Assembly (NCBI RefSeq): GCF_001439635.1 | Contig: NZ_LMBZ01000023.1 | Span: forward strand, 1 to 64,000 | Length of the DNA stretch: 64,000 nt | Source of the DNA: Solibacillus cecembensis | Lineage (GTDB): Bacteria; Bacillota; Bacilli; Bacillales_A; Planococcaceae | Direction of reading: 5' to 3' | Shown here: piece by piece, positions 52,079-61,347 of the stretch | Layout: each line of letters starts with the position of its first letter | How positions within the stretch are numbered: position 1 is the first letter of the stretch | The notes under the pieces: model-generated | What the model was told of the DNA's origin: nothing | Databases searched by the model: none | Seen by the model: only the letters and a program-made list of their open reading frames with translations | Program-made: the position numbers and the translations under genes

Positions 52079-53473
52079 ATGGACTGGCTAAAAATTGCCG
52101 AATCTAGACGAGAAGAACTCGTAAAAGAATTACAACAACTAATTCAAATTGAAAGTATATTAGATGAACAGCATGGATCTAAAGAAATGCCATTTGGTCC
52201 TGGTCCTCGTGCTGCGCTTGATTTTATGCTTGCTAAAGGGCAGCAGCAAGGCATGAAAACAAAAGATGTCGACCATATGGCTGGGCATATTGAAATGGGT
52301 GAAGGGCATGAGTTAATCGGTGTCCTTTGCCACGTAGATGTTGTACCAGCAGGAGACCCCGCTACTTGGACATATCCTCCTTTTGCCGGACAAGTTGAAG
52401 GTGGTAAGCTTTTTGGCCGTGGTGCAATTGATGATAAAGGACCAACGATGGCAGCATGGCTTGCTATGAAAATGATTCAAGATGAAGGTATCCAATTAAC
52501 GAAGCGTGTTCGTATGATTATTGGGACAGATGAAGAAAGCGGCTTCCGTTGTGTGGATCGTTATTTTGAACAAGAAGAGATGCCAACAGTTGGATTTGCA
52601 CCGGATGCTGATTTTCCGTTAATTAATGCTGAAAAAGGAATTGCACACCTTGTGTTTAGTTTAAAAACTGGAAAAACGGGACAGGAACAGCTCCTTACAT
52701 TTGAAGCTGGAAAACGTATAAATATGGTTCCAGAGCAGGCAGCTGCAACATTAAAAACGGTACAAAAGGATACAAAAGCGAATTTTGAGCTATTTTTAGC
52801 AGAAAATCGTTTAGATGGGTCTTTCATTGAGGCGGATGAAGGGGCTATAATAACGATTAAAGGAAAATCTGCACATGCAATGGAGCCAGAAAAAGGGCGC
52901 AATGCCGCAGTGTACTTAGCAAAATTTTTACAACCAATTATAGTCGAAGGACAAGATGCTGAATTTATAAAGTTTATTGTTCAACTTTTTGATGGAGATC
53001 ATAACGGCTCGATGCTTCAATTAAACTTTGAAGATGCGATGTCGGGTCCTACTACGTTGAATCCAGGCATTGTGAAATACGATGAAAATGGTGGTTTTGT
53101 TGAAGTGAGCATGCGTTATTCTGTCTCATATCCTTTTGAACAAAAAATGACATCTGCACAAAAAATGATACAAGATCAGGCTTTTACATTAGATGTAGTA
53201 GGAAATTCAAAGCCACACTATGTAAGTGAAGAGGATGAGTTTGTTCAAACGCTGCTGGAAGTGTACCAAAAGTATAGTGGGGATTTCTCAAAGCCGCTTT
53301 CAACTGGTGGTGGAACGTATGCCCGCGTTATGAAAAAAGGTGTAGCTTTTGGCATGCTGTTTCCTGGCGAGCCTGACGTAGCGCATCAAGCCGATGAATT
53401 TGTTGTCATAGAAAACTTAGTAAAAGCGGCTGCCATTTATGCAGAAGCAATCGTGAAATTAGCAAGTAAATAA
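52079..53473 (+). CDS. pepV: Dipeptidase PepV
   Basis: A zinc dipeptidase of the M20 family, 464 residues. LCHVDVVPAGD, GRGAIDDKGP and GTDEESG carry the metal-binding residues, and an inserted lid domain lies at about 190-370. PepV removes N-terminal residues from dipeptides. GAAGGAG selects ATG 52079. It precedes dat by 19 nt, a pepV-dat pair also known in other Firmicutes. Confidence 0.93.
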   Translation: MDWLKIAESRREELVKELQQLIQIESILDEQHGSKEMPFGPGPRAALDFMLAKGQQQGMKTKDVDHMAGHIEMGEGHELIGVLCHVDVVPAGDPATWTYPPFAGQVEGGKLFGRGAIDDKGPTMAAWLAMKMIQDEGIQLTKRVRMIIGTDEESGFRCVDRYFEQEEMPTVGFAPDADFPLINAEKGIAHLVFSLKTGKTGQEQLLTFEAGKRINMVPEQAAATLKTVQKDTKANFELFLAENRLDGSFIEADEGAIITIKGKSAHAMEPEKGRNAAVYLAKFLQPIIVEGQDAEFIKFIVQLFDGDHNGSMLQLNFEDAMSGPTTLNPGIVKYDENGGFVEVSMRYSVSYPFEQKMTSAQKMIQDQAFTLDVVGNSKPHYVSEEDEFVQTLLEVYQKYSGDFSKPLSTGGGTYARVMKKGVAFGMLFPGEPDVAHQADEFVVIENLVKAAAIYAEAIVKLASK

Positions 53474-53492
53474 AGAATAAAGGATGATGAAA

Positions 53493-54344
53493 ATGAGTTA
53501 CAGCTTATGGAATGATCAAATCGTTAAAGATGAAGAAGTAGTAGTTAATAAGGAAGACCGTGGCTATCAATTTGGCGATGGTGTTTACGAAGTAGTAAAA
53601 GTATATAACGGTGAATTATTTACAGCGGAAGAGCATGTCGATCGTTTTTATGTGAGCGCTGAAAAAATTCGCATGACGATTCCTTATACAAAAGATAAGT
53701 TACATCAATTATTGCATCAGTTAGTGGAGAAAAATAAAGTTGAAACAGGACATGTTTATTTCCAAATTACACGTGGAGCAGGTGCTCGTAACCATGTTTT
53801 CCCTGGTGATGAAGTGAAGCCAGTATTAACAGGTAATACGAAGGAAAATCCACGTCCGGTTGCGAACTTTGAAAACGGTGTGAAGGCAACATTTGTGGAA
53901 GATGTTCGTTGGTTACGTTGTGACATTAAATCATTAAACTTACTTGGCGCGGTTCTTGCTAAACAAGAAGCACAAGAAAAAGGTTGCTACGAAGCGATTT
54001 TACATCGTGGAGAAACAGTTACAGAGGGTTCTTCTTCTAATATTTACGGAATTAAAGATGGTGTTTTATATACACACCCAGCTGATAATTTCATCTTAAA
54101 CGGTATTACACGTCAAGTAATCATTAAATGTGCGGCTGAAATTGGTTTACCAGTGAAGGAAGAAGCGATGACAAAAGCTCAGCTTCTTGCAATGGATGAA
54201 GTAATAGTTTCATCAACAACTTCAGAAGTAACACCGATTGTCGAAGTTGACGGCACAGTGTTTGGTGGCGGAAAACCAGGTGACTGGACACGCAAACTAC
54301 AAGTACAATTTGATACAAAAATTCCAAAAGGCATTCGTGCATAA
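53493..54344 (+). CDS. dat: D-amino acid aminotransferase
   Basis: Dat interconverts D-alanine and D-glutamate with their keto acids, feeding cell-wall synthesis. It is a class IV PLP enzyme of 283 residues; K146 in RCDIKSLNLL holds PLP, and RGYQFGDGVYEV and TEGSSSNIYGI are fold IV signatures. It strongly resembles the enzyme from Bacillus sphaericus. AAGGA precedes ATG 53493. Co-transcription with pepV suggests recycling of D-amino acid dipeptides. Confidence 0.96.
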   Translation: MSYSLWNDQIVKDEEVVVNKEDRGYQFGDGVYEVVKVYNGELFTAEEHVDRFYVSAEKIRMTIPYTKDKLHQLLHQLVEKNKVETGHVYFQITRGAGARNHVFPGDEVKPVLTGNTKENPRPVANFENGVKATFVEDVRWLRCDIKSLNLLGAVLAKQEAQEKGCYEAILHRGETVTEGSSSNIYGIKDGVLYTHPADNFILNGITRQVIIKCAAEIGLPVKEEAMTKAQLLAMDEVIVSSTTSEVTPIVEVDGTVFGGGKPGDWTRKLQVQFDTKIPKGIRA

Positions 54345-54359
54345 GCATTAAATTCACAA

Positions 54360-54397
54360 GTAGGGAGTTGCAATTTAGCAATTCCCTATTTTTTTTG
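54360..54397 (+). terminator. Terminator of pepV-dat
   Basis: TAGGGA-TTGC pairs with GCAA-TCCCTA, with a T8 tail. Confidence 0.9.
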
Positions 54398-54457
54398 GTC
54401 AATAACCTGTAAAATATGAAATAATGACAACTAGATTCAAATAGGGAGTAGATCATT

Positions 54458-55447
54458 ATGGCTCAGTTAGTAAAACTTCAAGACTATATTTCACGCTATG
54501 AAAAAGACTTGGCTCGTTATCCGACGCAATTTATTCGCTTAAAGCAAAACCAATGGGGACGTGTAAAATACCAGTGGCAATCAGGCGAAACGATTGAGCG
54601 CTGGGAGCAAGACTTGGAAACGGAAGTAGAAGAACCGAAAAAATCTTCCATTTTCCAAAAGTTTTTTACATTTAATAAGGTGAAAGAGGACGAAGAAGAT
54701 ACTGAAAATATAGAAGTTTCAAATGAATTATTATTAAATGAAGATGAGATTCCCGAGGAAAGCTCAACATTATTGTTTGAACCAAATATTGTTTATGCAC
54801 CGAATACAATCGAAGAATTAAAGCGCATGTTTATTGACCAATTTTTCCACTTTCAAATGAAGTGGGCAAGTTCAACATTACGTGAAAAATCGTATGTGGA
54901 TCCGAAATTTATGCGAGATACTTTGTTGCGCGCGATGCTCCAAACGTTGCCTGACACATATCTGCTGTTTTATTTTCCAATTTTACGTATCAAAAAGGCA
55001 CCGATTGAATTAGATATTATGATTATGACACCAACCGAATGTATATGTGTGACATTATTAGAGCAAGAAGATCAAGCGGTATATGTAGGAACGAGCGAAC
55101 GTTTTTGGGTGAAAAAGGTCGGGAAAGTCGATAAAAAAGTATTAAACCCAATCATCCAGTTAAGTCGCATGGAAAAAGTCGTCGAGCAATTATTTATGCA
55201 AAATGGGATTGACCTTCCGATTCGAAAAGTATTATTAACGCGAAATGGTTTTATTGATTATCCGGGTAAAATGTATGGTATACAACTTGTTGATAAACGA
55301 AATTTCCCTGAATGGATGCAACACCTACAAAAATCAGTGTCCCCAATGAAGCATATGCAAATTCGTGCGGCAGAAACGATTTTAAAAACAGTTCAAACGA
55401 CATCTTTCAACCGTGATATTTGGAACACGGATAAGGAAGCGGAGTAA
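54458..55447 (+). CDS. ytlQ: Hypothetical protein, YtlQ-like
   Basis: A 329-residue soluble protein. Residues 35-100 include an acidic low-complexity stretch (EDEEDTEN), then a domain with alternating strands (IELDIMIMTPTECICVTLLE) that has a NERD-nuclease-like pattern, though key residues are not certain. It precedes the lipid kinase gene, like ytlQ in B. subtilis. AGGGAG precedes ATG 54458. Function is unknown. Confidence 0.65.
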   Translation: MAQLVKLQDYISRYEKDLARYPTQFIRLKQNQWGRVKYQWQSGETIERWEQDLETEVEEPKKSSIFQKFFTFNKVKEDEEDTENIEVSNELLLNEDEIPEESSTLLFEPNIVYAPNTIEELKRMFIDQFFHFQMKWASSTLREKSYVDPKFMRDTLLRAMLQTLPDTYLLFYFPILRIKKAPIELDIMIMTPTECICVTLLEQEDQAVYVGTSERFWVKKVGKVDKKVLNPIIQLSRMEKVVEQLFMQNGIDLPIRKVLLTRNGFIDYPGKMYGIQLVDKRNFPEWMQHLQKSVSPMKHMQIRAAETILKTVQTTSFNRDIWNTDKEAE

Positions 55448-55449
55448 AT

Positions 55450-56382
55450 TTGCAACTACACTTTATTGTTAATGCATTTGCAGGCGGGGGAAAGGGAAAA
55501 GAAGTTTGGCAACGGTTTGAGAAGCAATTAACAGTACCATATGAACTCCACTTTACAAGCTACTCTGGACATACAAGTGAGATTGCGAGAAAACTTGCAC
55601 AAGCGACAATGGACCAAGAGAGCGTGTGCTTAATTGCTGTTGGTGGAGATGGAACAATCCATGAATTAGTAAATGGAGCGGGGATGTACGAACAGATTAT
55701 TATTGGTGTCATTGCAGCCGGTTCGGGAAATGACTTTGCCCGTGGTTATGAAATATTTGAATCGCCTGAGCAAATTGAGCGATTTATTGAAACACGAGAT
55801 GTGACGGCTCATGATTACGGTGTGGCGCATTTTAACGAGCATACGAAAATTTTTGTCAATAATTTTGGCATTGGTTTTGATGCACTTGTAGGCAAACTAA
55901 CGAATGAATCCCAACTGAAAAAATGGTTAAATCGGATAAAGCTAGGGAAGATAAGCTACGCATTTTTTGTTATTTATGCGTTATTTACATTTAAACCTTT
56001 TCAATTAAGGGTACTGCATAACGGACATGAAAAAAGGTTTAAAGATGTTTGGTTTGTGACCGTAAGCAATCAAAAATTTTTCGGTGGGGGAATGAATTTA
56101 TCCCCAACATCCGATACGTCTGACGGAATACTTGAGGTGACCGTCGTATCAGAGTTGTCAAAGTGGAAATTATTGTTTGTTTTCATGACAGTTTACTTTG
56201 CAAGGCATACGAAATTTAAGGAAGTTCACCAATTTAGTAGCAATGCGGTCACTTTAAAATCCGATGCGGCAATTTTAGGACATGCAGATGGAGAAACTCA
56301 AGTTTTACCGCACGGACACAATACAATCGAGTTTGTCGTAAAAGAAAAAGCATGGAAGTTAGCAAAAAAAAGTAAATATTAA
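55450..56382 (+). CDS. ytlR: Diacylglycerol/lipid kinase family protein (YtlR-like)
   Basis: A 310-residue DAGK-family protein. AVGGDGTIHELVNG and AAGSGNDFARG form the nucleotide-binding site; NNFGIGFDALV and the C-terminal HADGE motif complete the fold. B. subtilis YtlR is a relative, but DgkB makes phosphatidic acid there, so substrate is open. It starts with TTG 55450 behind GGAG, two bases after the previous stop. Confidence 0.85.
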   Translation: MQLHFIVNAFAGGGKGKEVWQRFEKQLTVPYELHFTSYSGHTSEIARKLAQATMDQESVCLIAVGGDGTIHELVNGAGMYEQIIIGVIAAGSGNDFARGYEIFESPEQIERFIETRDVTAHDYGVAHFNEHTKIFVNNFGIGFDALVGKLTNESQLKKWLNRIKLGKISYAFFVIYALFTFKPFQLRVLHNGHEKRFKDVWFVTVSNQKFFGGGMNLSPTSDTSDGILEVTVVSELSKWKLLFVFMTVYFARHTKFKEVHQFSSNAVTLKSDAAILGHADGETQVLPHGHNTIEFVVKEKAWKLAKKSKY

Positions 56383-56446
56383 AGCGGAATGGTTCAATTT
56401 ACGCTATAATATGGGCAATGTACAACATAGAAATGAGGATTTATTA

Positions 56447-57097
56447 GTGAGATTAAGACATAAACCATGGGCAGTAGAATTTATCGATGCACATACAGAT
56501 GTGGTTATTCCAAACCCAGAAGCACATAAAACAAAGTGGAGTGAAGTATTCGGCAATGACAATCCTGTTCATATTGAAGTAGGAACAGGAAAAGGTCAAT
56601 TTGTTATAGGAATGGCTTTGCAAAATCCGGATATTAACTATATCGGTATCGAATTATTCGATAGTGTACTAGTGTGCGCATTAGAAAAAACGATTGAGGC
56701 CGAAAAGCCAGCCAATTTACGCTTATTAAAAGTAAATGGTGCGAAATTAGAAGAGTTTTTTGCAAAAGGCGATGTAAGTCGTGTTTACTTAAATTTCTCG
56801 GATCCTTGGCCAAAAATACGCCATGCAAAGCGTCGTTTAACGCATGAGGGCTTCCTGAAATTATATGAAAATGTTTTGATTGATAATGGTGAAATTCACT
56901 TTAAAACGGATAACCGTGGTCTTTTTGAATATTCATTAGTAAGTATGAATGAATATGGCATGGCATTAAAATTTGTGTCATTAGATTTACATGTCAATAT
57001 GCCTGAAGACAATGTGATGACTGAGTATGAACAGAAATTTTCTGCACTAGGTCAGCCAATTTATCGATTAGAATGCCAATTTAAATCGAATAAATAA
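56447..57097 (+). CDS. trmB: tRNA (guanine-46-N7)-methyltransferase
   Basis: TrmB makes m7G46 in tRNA. It has 216 residues. IEVGTGKGQFVIGMA is the SAM motif, YLNFSDPWPKIRHAKRRLT the catalytic region and TEYEQKF the C-terminal signature. GAGGA seven bases upstream selects GTG 56447, matching the MRxRHKPW start of homologues; an ATG at 56411 has no ribosome binding site. Confidence 0.95.
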   Translation: MRLRHKPWAVEFIDAHTDVVIPNPEAHKTKWSEVFGNDNPVHIEVGTGKGQFVIGMALQNPDINYIGIELFDSVLVCALEKTIEAEKPANLRLLKVNGAKLEEFFAKGDVSRVYLNFSDPWPKIRHAKRRLTHEGFLKLYENVLIDNGEIHFKTDNRGLFEYSLVSMNEYGMALKFVSLDLHVNMPEDNVMTEYEQKFSALGQPIYRLECQFKSNK

Positions 57098-57119
57098 TTG
57101 TTTTAAGGGGGAGAAATGG

Positions 57120-57986
57120 ATGGATTCTTACGTATTTCACAACATGACATTTACTTGGTTAAACGGTGGTGTTACAGCACTTGATGGCGGGGCGATGTTT
57201 GGGGTAGTGCCAAGAGCATTATGGTCTCGCAAATATCCAGTGAATGATTTAAATCAAATTGAATTAGCTTGTGAACCGATTTTAATTCAATACGAAGGCA
57301 AAAATTATTTAATTGATACGGGTGTAGGCGCAGGGAAGTTAAATGAAAAGCAATTGCGTAACTTCGGTGTTTCAGAGGAATCAACTATCGAAACAAGCTT
57401 GGCACAACTCGACATAAAGCCAGAGCAAATTGATGTGATTTTAATGACGCACTTACATTTCGATCATGCAGGTGGTTTAACGAAATGGGAAGGCGATACA
57501 TTAGTCCCTGTGTTTCCGAATGCGGTCATTTACACGACGCAAACGGAATGGGATGAAATGCGCAATCCAAATATCCGTTCAAAAAACACGTATTGGAAAG
57601 AAAACTGGGAGCCTGTGCAGCATTTAGTGAAGACATTTATAGGGGAGCTAGAAGTAGCACCTGGATTAAAAATGATTCATACAGGTGGACATAGTGATGG
57701 ACATGCCATTATTCGTATCGAACAAAATGGTGAAGTGGCATTACATATGGCCGATATTATGCCGACACATGCCCATCAAAATCCTTTATGGGTGCTTGCT
57801 TATGATGATTATCCGATGACAAGTGTATATGCAAAGGAAAAGTTATTAAAAGAAGCGCTAGAAAATGGCTATCGTTTTATTTTTTACCATGATGCATACT
57901 TCCGCATGATTCAGTGGGATGCGAGCGGGAAAAATATTGTGGATAGCTTGAAGCGAACGAACGAGGCAATGATTCAGTTTAAATAA
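57120..57986 (+). CDS. ytnP: Metallo-beta-lactamase fold lactonase YtnP
   Basis: A 288-residue MBL-fold enzyme with zinc motif THLHFDHAGG, later ligands in HTGGHSDGH, HMADIM and FYHDAY. B. subtilis YtnP degrades N-acyl homoserine lactones and a Streptomyces signal. AAGGGGGAG precedes ATG 57120. It shares the strand with trmB and is followed by a terminator. Confidence 0.88.
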   Translation: MDSYVFHNMTFTWLNGGVTALDGGAMFGVVPRALWSRKYPVNDLNQIELACEPILIQYEGKNYLIDTGVGAGKLNEKQLRNFGVSEESTIETSLAQLDIKPEQIDVILMTHLHFDHAGGLTKWEGDTLVPVFPNAVIYTTQTEWDEMRNPNIRSKNTYWKENWEPVQHLVKTFIGELEVAPGLKMIHTGGHSDGHAIIRIEQNGEVALHMADIMPTHAHQNPLWVLAYDDYPMTSVYAKEKLLKEALENGYRFIFYHDAYFRMIQWDASGKNIVDSLKRTNEAMIQFK

Positions 57987-57995
57987 TATAAGAAA

Positions 57996-58036
57996 TGTAG
58001 AAACGTTTTGTTAGGAAGCGTTTCTACATTTTTTTG
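57996..58036 (+). terminator. Terminator of ytnP
   Basis: GTAGAAACG pairs with CGTTTCTAC, with a T7 tail. Confidence 0.92.
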
Positions 58037-58052
58037 TTGTGTATTTAAGTGA

Positions 58053-58733
58053 TTACTTACTACGAATTTTAAATATATATTGTGTATTAATGCTGATCAA
58101 AATAAGTGAAATGACTAAAATAGAGAATAATTGTGACTCTCCAGTTGCAACTGAATAAAACATAAATAAAACGATGGCAAGTAGAAGTAATAGAGAAGTT
58201 AAATTATACACAGAATAAAGGCCATTTAGCATAATGTGACGCTCACCTTCATCAGAGGCTTCTAAAAGTTTGGACATATAATTTTTATCATTTGGATTTG
58301 GAAGATTACGGTCTGGATAAACATAGCGCATGTATTTGCTCGGCATAAGAGAAACAATTACACTAAAGATAGTAGATACTAGGGAAACAATGACAAGTGG
58401 AATCAATGCTTCTGTAATGATCCCAATGCAAACTGTCGCAATGCTTAAAACGAGAGCAGTAGTACTTGCTAAAGATACATCGCTATATTTTTTGTAACTC
58501 CATTCATCACGTAAATCTTCCTCATCTCCAGAAAGTGTTTGTGCAGCTTTCTTTTTAATTGCAGTTAAGCCAGCTAAACTGAAAATACATAAAAAGAAAG
58601 CGAAGATTGTGAAAATGACCATCAATTCTGTTGAAATGTCATAAGTCGGCAGTGTAAAGGAACCTCCTACAAGAACGTATCCAAAAAACCCACCGATTAG
58701 TGCGCCAATACCTAATTGCTTTAATACTTTCAT
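58053..58733 (-). CDS. DUF3169 membrane protein
   Basis: A 226-residue protein with about six transmembrane helices (two near the N-terminus, two near 90-130, two near 175-222) and a middle cytoplasmic loop. It matches DUF3169 proteins in outline. Its start overlaps the stop of the small XRE regulator gene (TAATG), so the two are coupled. Pairs of this kind are common but not understood; a stress or bacteriocin link has been suggested. Confidence 0.75.
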   Translation of the reverse strand: MKVLKQLGIGALIGGFFGYVLVGGSFTLPTYDISTELMVIFTIFAFFLCIFSLAGLTAIKKKAAQTLSGDEEDLRDEWSYKKYSDVSLASTTALVLSIATVCIGIITEALIPLVIVSLVSTIFSVIVSLMPSKYMRYVYPDRNLPNPNDKNYMSKLLEASDEGERHIMLNGLYSVYNLTSLLLLLAIVLFMFYSVATGESQLFSILVISLILISINTQYIFKIRSK

Positions 58734-58936
58734 TACAAATCATCCTCCTCGAAAATAAAAATGTTATCAATTGGTTCATTAAATATTTTGGAAATACGAA
58801 CGGCAATGATTAACGATGGAACGAGTTCTTCTCGTTCAATTAAGCTAATCGTCTGCCGTGAAACTTTTGCGCGTTTTGCCAATTCAGTTTGGTTTAACTG
58901 ATCACGTGCACGTAATTCTTTAATTCTTGTTCTCAT
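58733..58936 (-). CDS. Small XRE-family HTH regulator
   Basis: A 67-residue regulator consisting of one helix-turn-helix (QTELAKRAKVSRQTISLIE). AGGAGGTGA precedes ATG 58936. It is co-translated with the DUF3169 gene. A palindrome at 58977-58998 upstream is a likely autoregulatory site. Confidence 0.85.
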   Translation of the reverse strand: MRTRIKELRARDQLNQTELAKRAKVSRQTISLIEREELVPSLIIAVRISKIFNEPIDNIFIFEEDDL

Positions 58937-58955
58937 CGTTTCACCTCCTAAAAAC

Positions 58956-58998
58956 AATGTAAACTAAAACAAACAATTTGACAAGTAAATTTGTCAAA
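58956..58998 (-). promoter_or_regulatory. Promoter and palindrome of the HTH-DUF3169 operon
   Basis: TTTGACAA-N6-TTGTCAAA (58977-58998). On the minus strand TTGTCA (58984-58979) and TACATT (58961-58956) with 17 bp between form a promoter whose -35 lies inside the palindrome. Confidence 0.65.
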
Positions 58999-59030
58999 CT
59001 GACTAATATATTTTATTTTGGACGTAAATA

Positions 59031-59065
59031 AAAATGCCTACTGATCTAAGTCAGATAGGCATTTT
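59031..59065 (-). terminator. Terminator of ytzB
   Basis: AAAAATGCCTA-CTGA pairs with TCAGA-TAGGCATTTT; on the minus strand T residues follow. Confidence 0.85.
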
Positions 59066-59096
59066 GAATTTCGAAATATATTTTTTGAGTGTTACG

Positions 59097-59411
59097 TTAA
59101 ACTTGTTTTAATTCAACCACAGCGCCTGAACGAGCATCGGCTGCGAATTCGAAGTTTTCCATTTCGCCGTCCATCATGCGAGAAATACCGCCGCGATAAA
59201 CAGGTGTCTCTGTAAAGCCATTGTTAAATTGCTCAGTTTTCATATAAATCCAAGAGCCATCAATTGGTGCTTGTTTTTTAAATTCGTCTTTAATCGTCGT
59301 TAAAATGTTATTTGGTGATTGGTAAGGTGAAACGCGTTCACTCATTTCCTTAATGATGATAGCCGCTGCTAAACCGGTAACAACGCCAAGTGCAAAATCT
59401 TTCATTTTCAT
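59097..59411 (-). CDS. ytzB: Small PepSY-type secreted/anchored protein (YtzB-like)
   Basis: A 104-residue protein with an N-terminal hydrophobic segment (FALGVVTGLAAAIII) and a PepSY-like domain (IDGSWIYM, YRGGISRMMDGE, FEFAADARSGAVV). It matches YtzB of B. subtilis in length and pattern and in being next to ytoP. Role is unknown. GAGGGGGTT precedes ATG 59411. Confidence 0.75.
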   Translation of the reverse strand: MKMKDFALGVVTGLAAAIIIKEMSERVSPYQSPNNILTTIKDEFKKQAPIDGSWIYMKTEQFNNGFTETPVYRGGISRMMDGEMENFEFAADARSGAVVELKQV

Positions 59412-59557
59412 ACAAATAACCCCCTCAAATAATGAACTACTATCACTTTAACATACTGTTATTTCGGTGTACAAAAAATATAGAAGGTTCGAATTACGAA
59501 ATAAACTTTTAATTTATGATATAATGAGAAAAATTCAAATTTTACGAGGTGTTTACA

Positions 59558-60634
59558 GTGAATCAAGATACACTTACGATGTTTAAAACGTTAACAGAAT
59601 TACCTGGTGCTCCAGGAAATGAACGAGCAGTTCGTCAGTTTATGCGTGAGCAACTGACGCCATACGCAGATGAGATTATTCAAGATCAATTAGGTGGGAT
59701 TTTTGGCGTTCGTAAAGCACAAGATGAAAATGCCCCAAAAATTTTAGTTGCAGGTCATATGGATGAAGTCGGATTCATGGTCACTTCTATTACGGATAAT
59801 GGGATGGTACGTTTTCAAACACTAGGTGGCTGGTGGAACCAAGTAATGCTGGCACAGCGCGTCATTGTTTATACTAAAGACCGTGAAATTCCAGGGGTCA
59901 TTGCTTCCATTCCTCCGCATTTATTAACAGATGCAGAGCGTGCAAAGCCAATGGAAATTAAAAATATGTTAATTGATATCGGTGCTGATTCGAAAGAGGA
60001 TGCGCATAATATGGGTGTACGTGCGGGGCAATCCATCATCCCAATTTGTCCATTTACACCAATGGCCAATCCGAAAAAAATTATGGCAAAAGCGTGGGAT
60101 AACCGTTATGGATGCGGCTTAGCGATAGAATTATTAAAAGAATTACATGGGCAAGAAGTGAAGAGTCATATTTATTCAGGTGCAAACGTAATGGAAGAAG
60201 TCGGATTACGTGGCGCGGCTGTATCTGCCAATATGATTCAGCCTGATCTATTTTTTGCGCTTGACGCTTCACCAGCAAATGATACATCTGGTGATAAAAA
60301 TCAATTTGGTCAATTAGGAAAAGGTCCGTTATTACGTATTTTCGATCGTTCAATGGTCACACATCGTGGCATGCGTGAATTTGTACTAGATACAGCGGAA
60401 TCGAATAATATTCCATATCAATATTTCGTTTCTCCAGGTGGAACCGATGCCGGTCGTGTACATACACAAAATGACGGGATTCCATCAGCAGTTATTGGAA
60501 TTTGTTCACGCTATATTCATACTTCCGCATCTATTATTCATGTGGATGACTACGCCGCGGCAAAAGAATTATTAGTGAAGCTGATCAAGTCTGCAGACCG
60601 TTCTACAATCGAGTCAATTAAAGCGAACGTATAA
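59558..60634 (+). CDS. ytoP: M42-family aminopeptidase (YtoP-like)
   Basis: A metal-dependent aminopeptidase of 358 residues. AGHMDEVGFMV carries the first metal ligands, AWDNRYGCGLAIELL the bridging aspartate and MEEVGLRGA the catalytic glutamates. YtoP-type enzymes remove acidic or other N-terminal residues. ACGAGGTG selects GTG 59558. Confidence 0.92.
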   Translation: MNQDTLTMFKTLTELPGAPGNERAVRQFMREQLTPYADEIIQDQLGGIFGVRKAQDENAPKILVAGHMDEVGFMVTSITDNGMVRFQTLGGWWNQVMLAQRVIVYTKDREIPGVIASIPPHLLTDAERAKPMEIKNMLIDIGADSKEDAHNMGVRAGQSIIPICPFTPMANPKKIMAKAWDNRYGCGLAIELLKELHGQEVKSHIYSGANVMEEVGLRGAAVSANMIQPDLFFALDASPANDTSGDKNQFGQLGKGPLLRIFDRSMVTHRGMREFVLDTAESNNIPYQYFVSPGGTDAGRVHTQNDGIPSAVIGICSRYIHTSASIIHVDDYAAAKELLVKLIKSADRSTIESIKANV

Positions 60635-60656
60635 AAAAATTAGCATATGCATTATA

Positions 60657-60695
60657 ATACAAGAATGTGGTGTACTCACATTCTTGTATTTTTTT
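60657..60695 (+). terminator. Terminator of ytoP
   Basis: ATACAAGAATGTG pairs with CACATTCTTGTAT, with a T tail. Confidence 0.92.
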
Positions 60696-60740
60696 GGGGT
60701 AGATAAATGAAAATATATTGTCAAAATTAACGGAGATGAA

Positions 60741-61274
60741 ATGATGAAAATCGCAATTGGTACAAAAAATCAGGCGAAAGTTGGTGCAGTAGAAGCAATC
60801 GTTTCGGAGTATTTTTCGGATGTTCAATTCGAGCATGTAGACGTCGCTTCAGAAGTATCTGTACAACCCTTTTCAAATGAAGAGACGAGACAAGGTGCAA
60901 TTAATCGTGCGCGCAATGCATTGATTGCAACACAGGCAGACATCGGTTTTGGCTTAGAAGGCGGTGTAGAAGAAATTGATGGCGTAATGTATTGCTGTAA
61001 TTGGGGAGCGGTCGCGTTAAAAGACGGGACAATCCTTTCAAGCGCAGGGGCACAATTTGCTCTACCTGAAAAAATTGCCATTGAATTACGCAGTGGTAAG
61101 GAACTTGGTCCGGTTATGGACGTCTATACTAATGAGAAAGATATACGACAACATGCAGGAGCCATTGGAATTTTCACAAATGGTTTAATTGATCGCAAAG
61201 AGATGTTTGAACACATTGTGAAGCTTCTAATTGGACAAATCTTATTTTATGAACGGACTAGAAATATGAAGTGA
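60741..61274 (+). CDS. DUF84 / YjjX-like NTP phosphatase
   Basis: A 177-residue protein of the inosine/xanthosine triphosphatase (DUF84) family, which clears non-canonical nucleotides. IGTKNQAKVGAVE is the substrate-binding start and GFGLEGGVE the central signature. GGAG precedes two ATGs at 60741 and 60744. The E. coli YjjX assignment is by family only. Confidence 0.82.
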   Translation: MMKIAIGTKNQAKVGAVEAIVSEYFSDVQFEHVDVASEVSVQPFSNEETRQGAINRARNALIATQADIGFGLEGGVEEIDGVMYCCNWGAVALKDGTILSSAGAQFALPEKIAIELRSGKELGPVMDVYTNEKDIRQHAGAIGIFTNGLIDRKEMFEHIVKLLIGQILFYERTRNMK

Positions 61275-61347
61275 AATCACAAAATTTGCAATTTGATAAA
61301 AAGAAAAATTATGATAGAAAAAAAGTTTGAAGGTGAGGGAATTAAAA

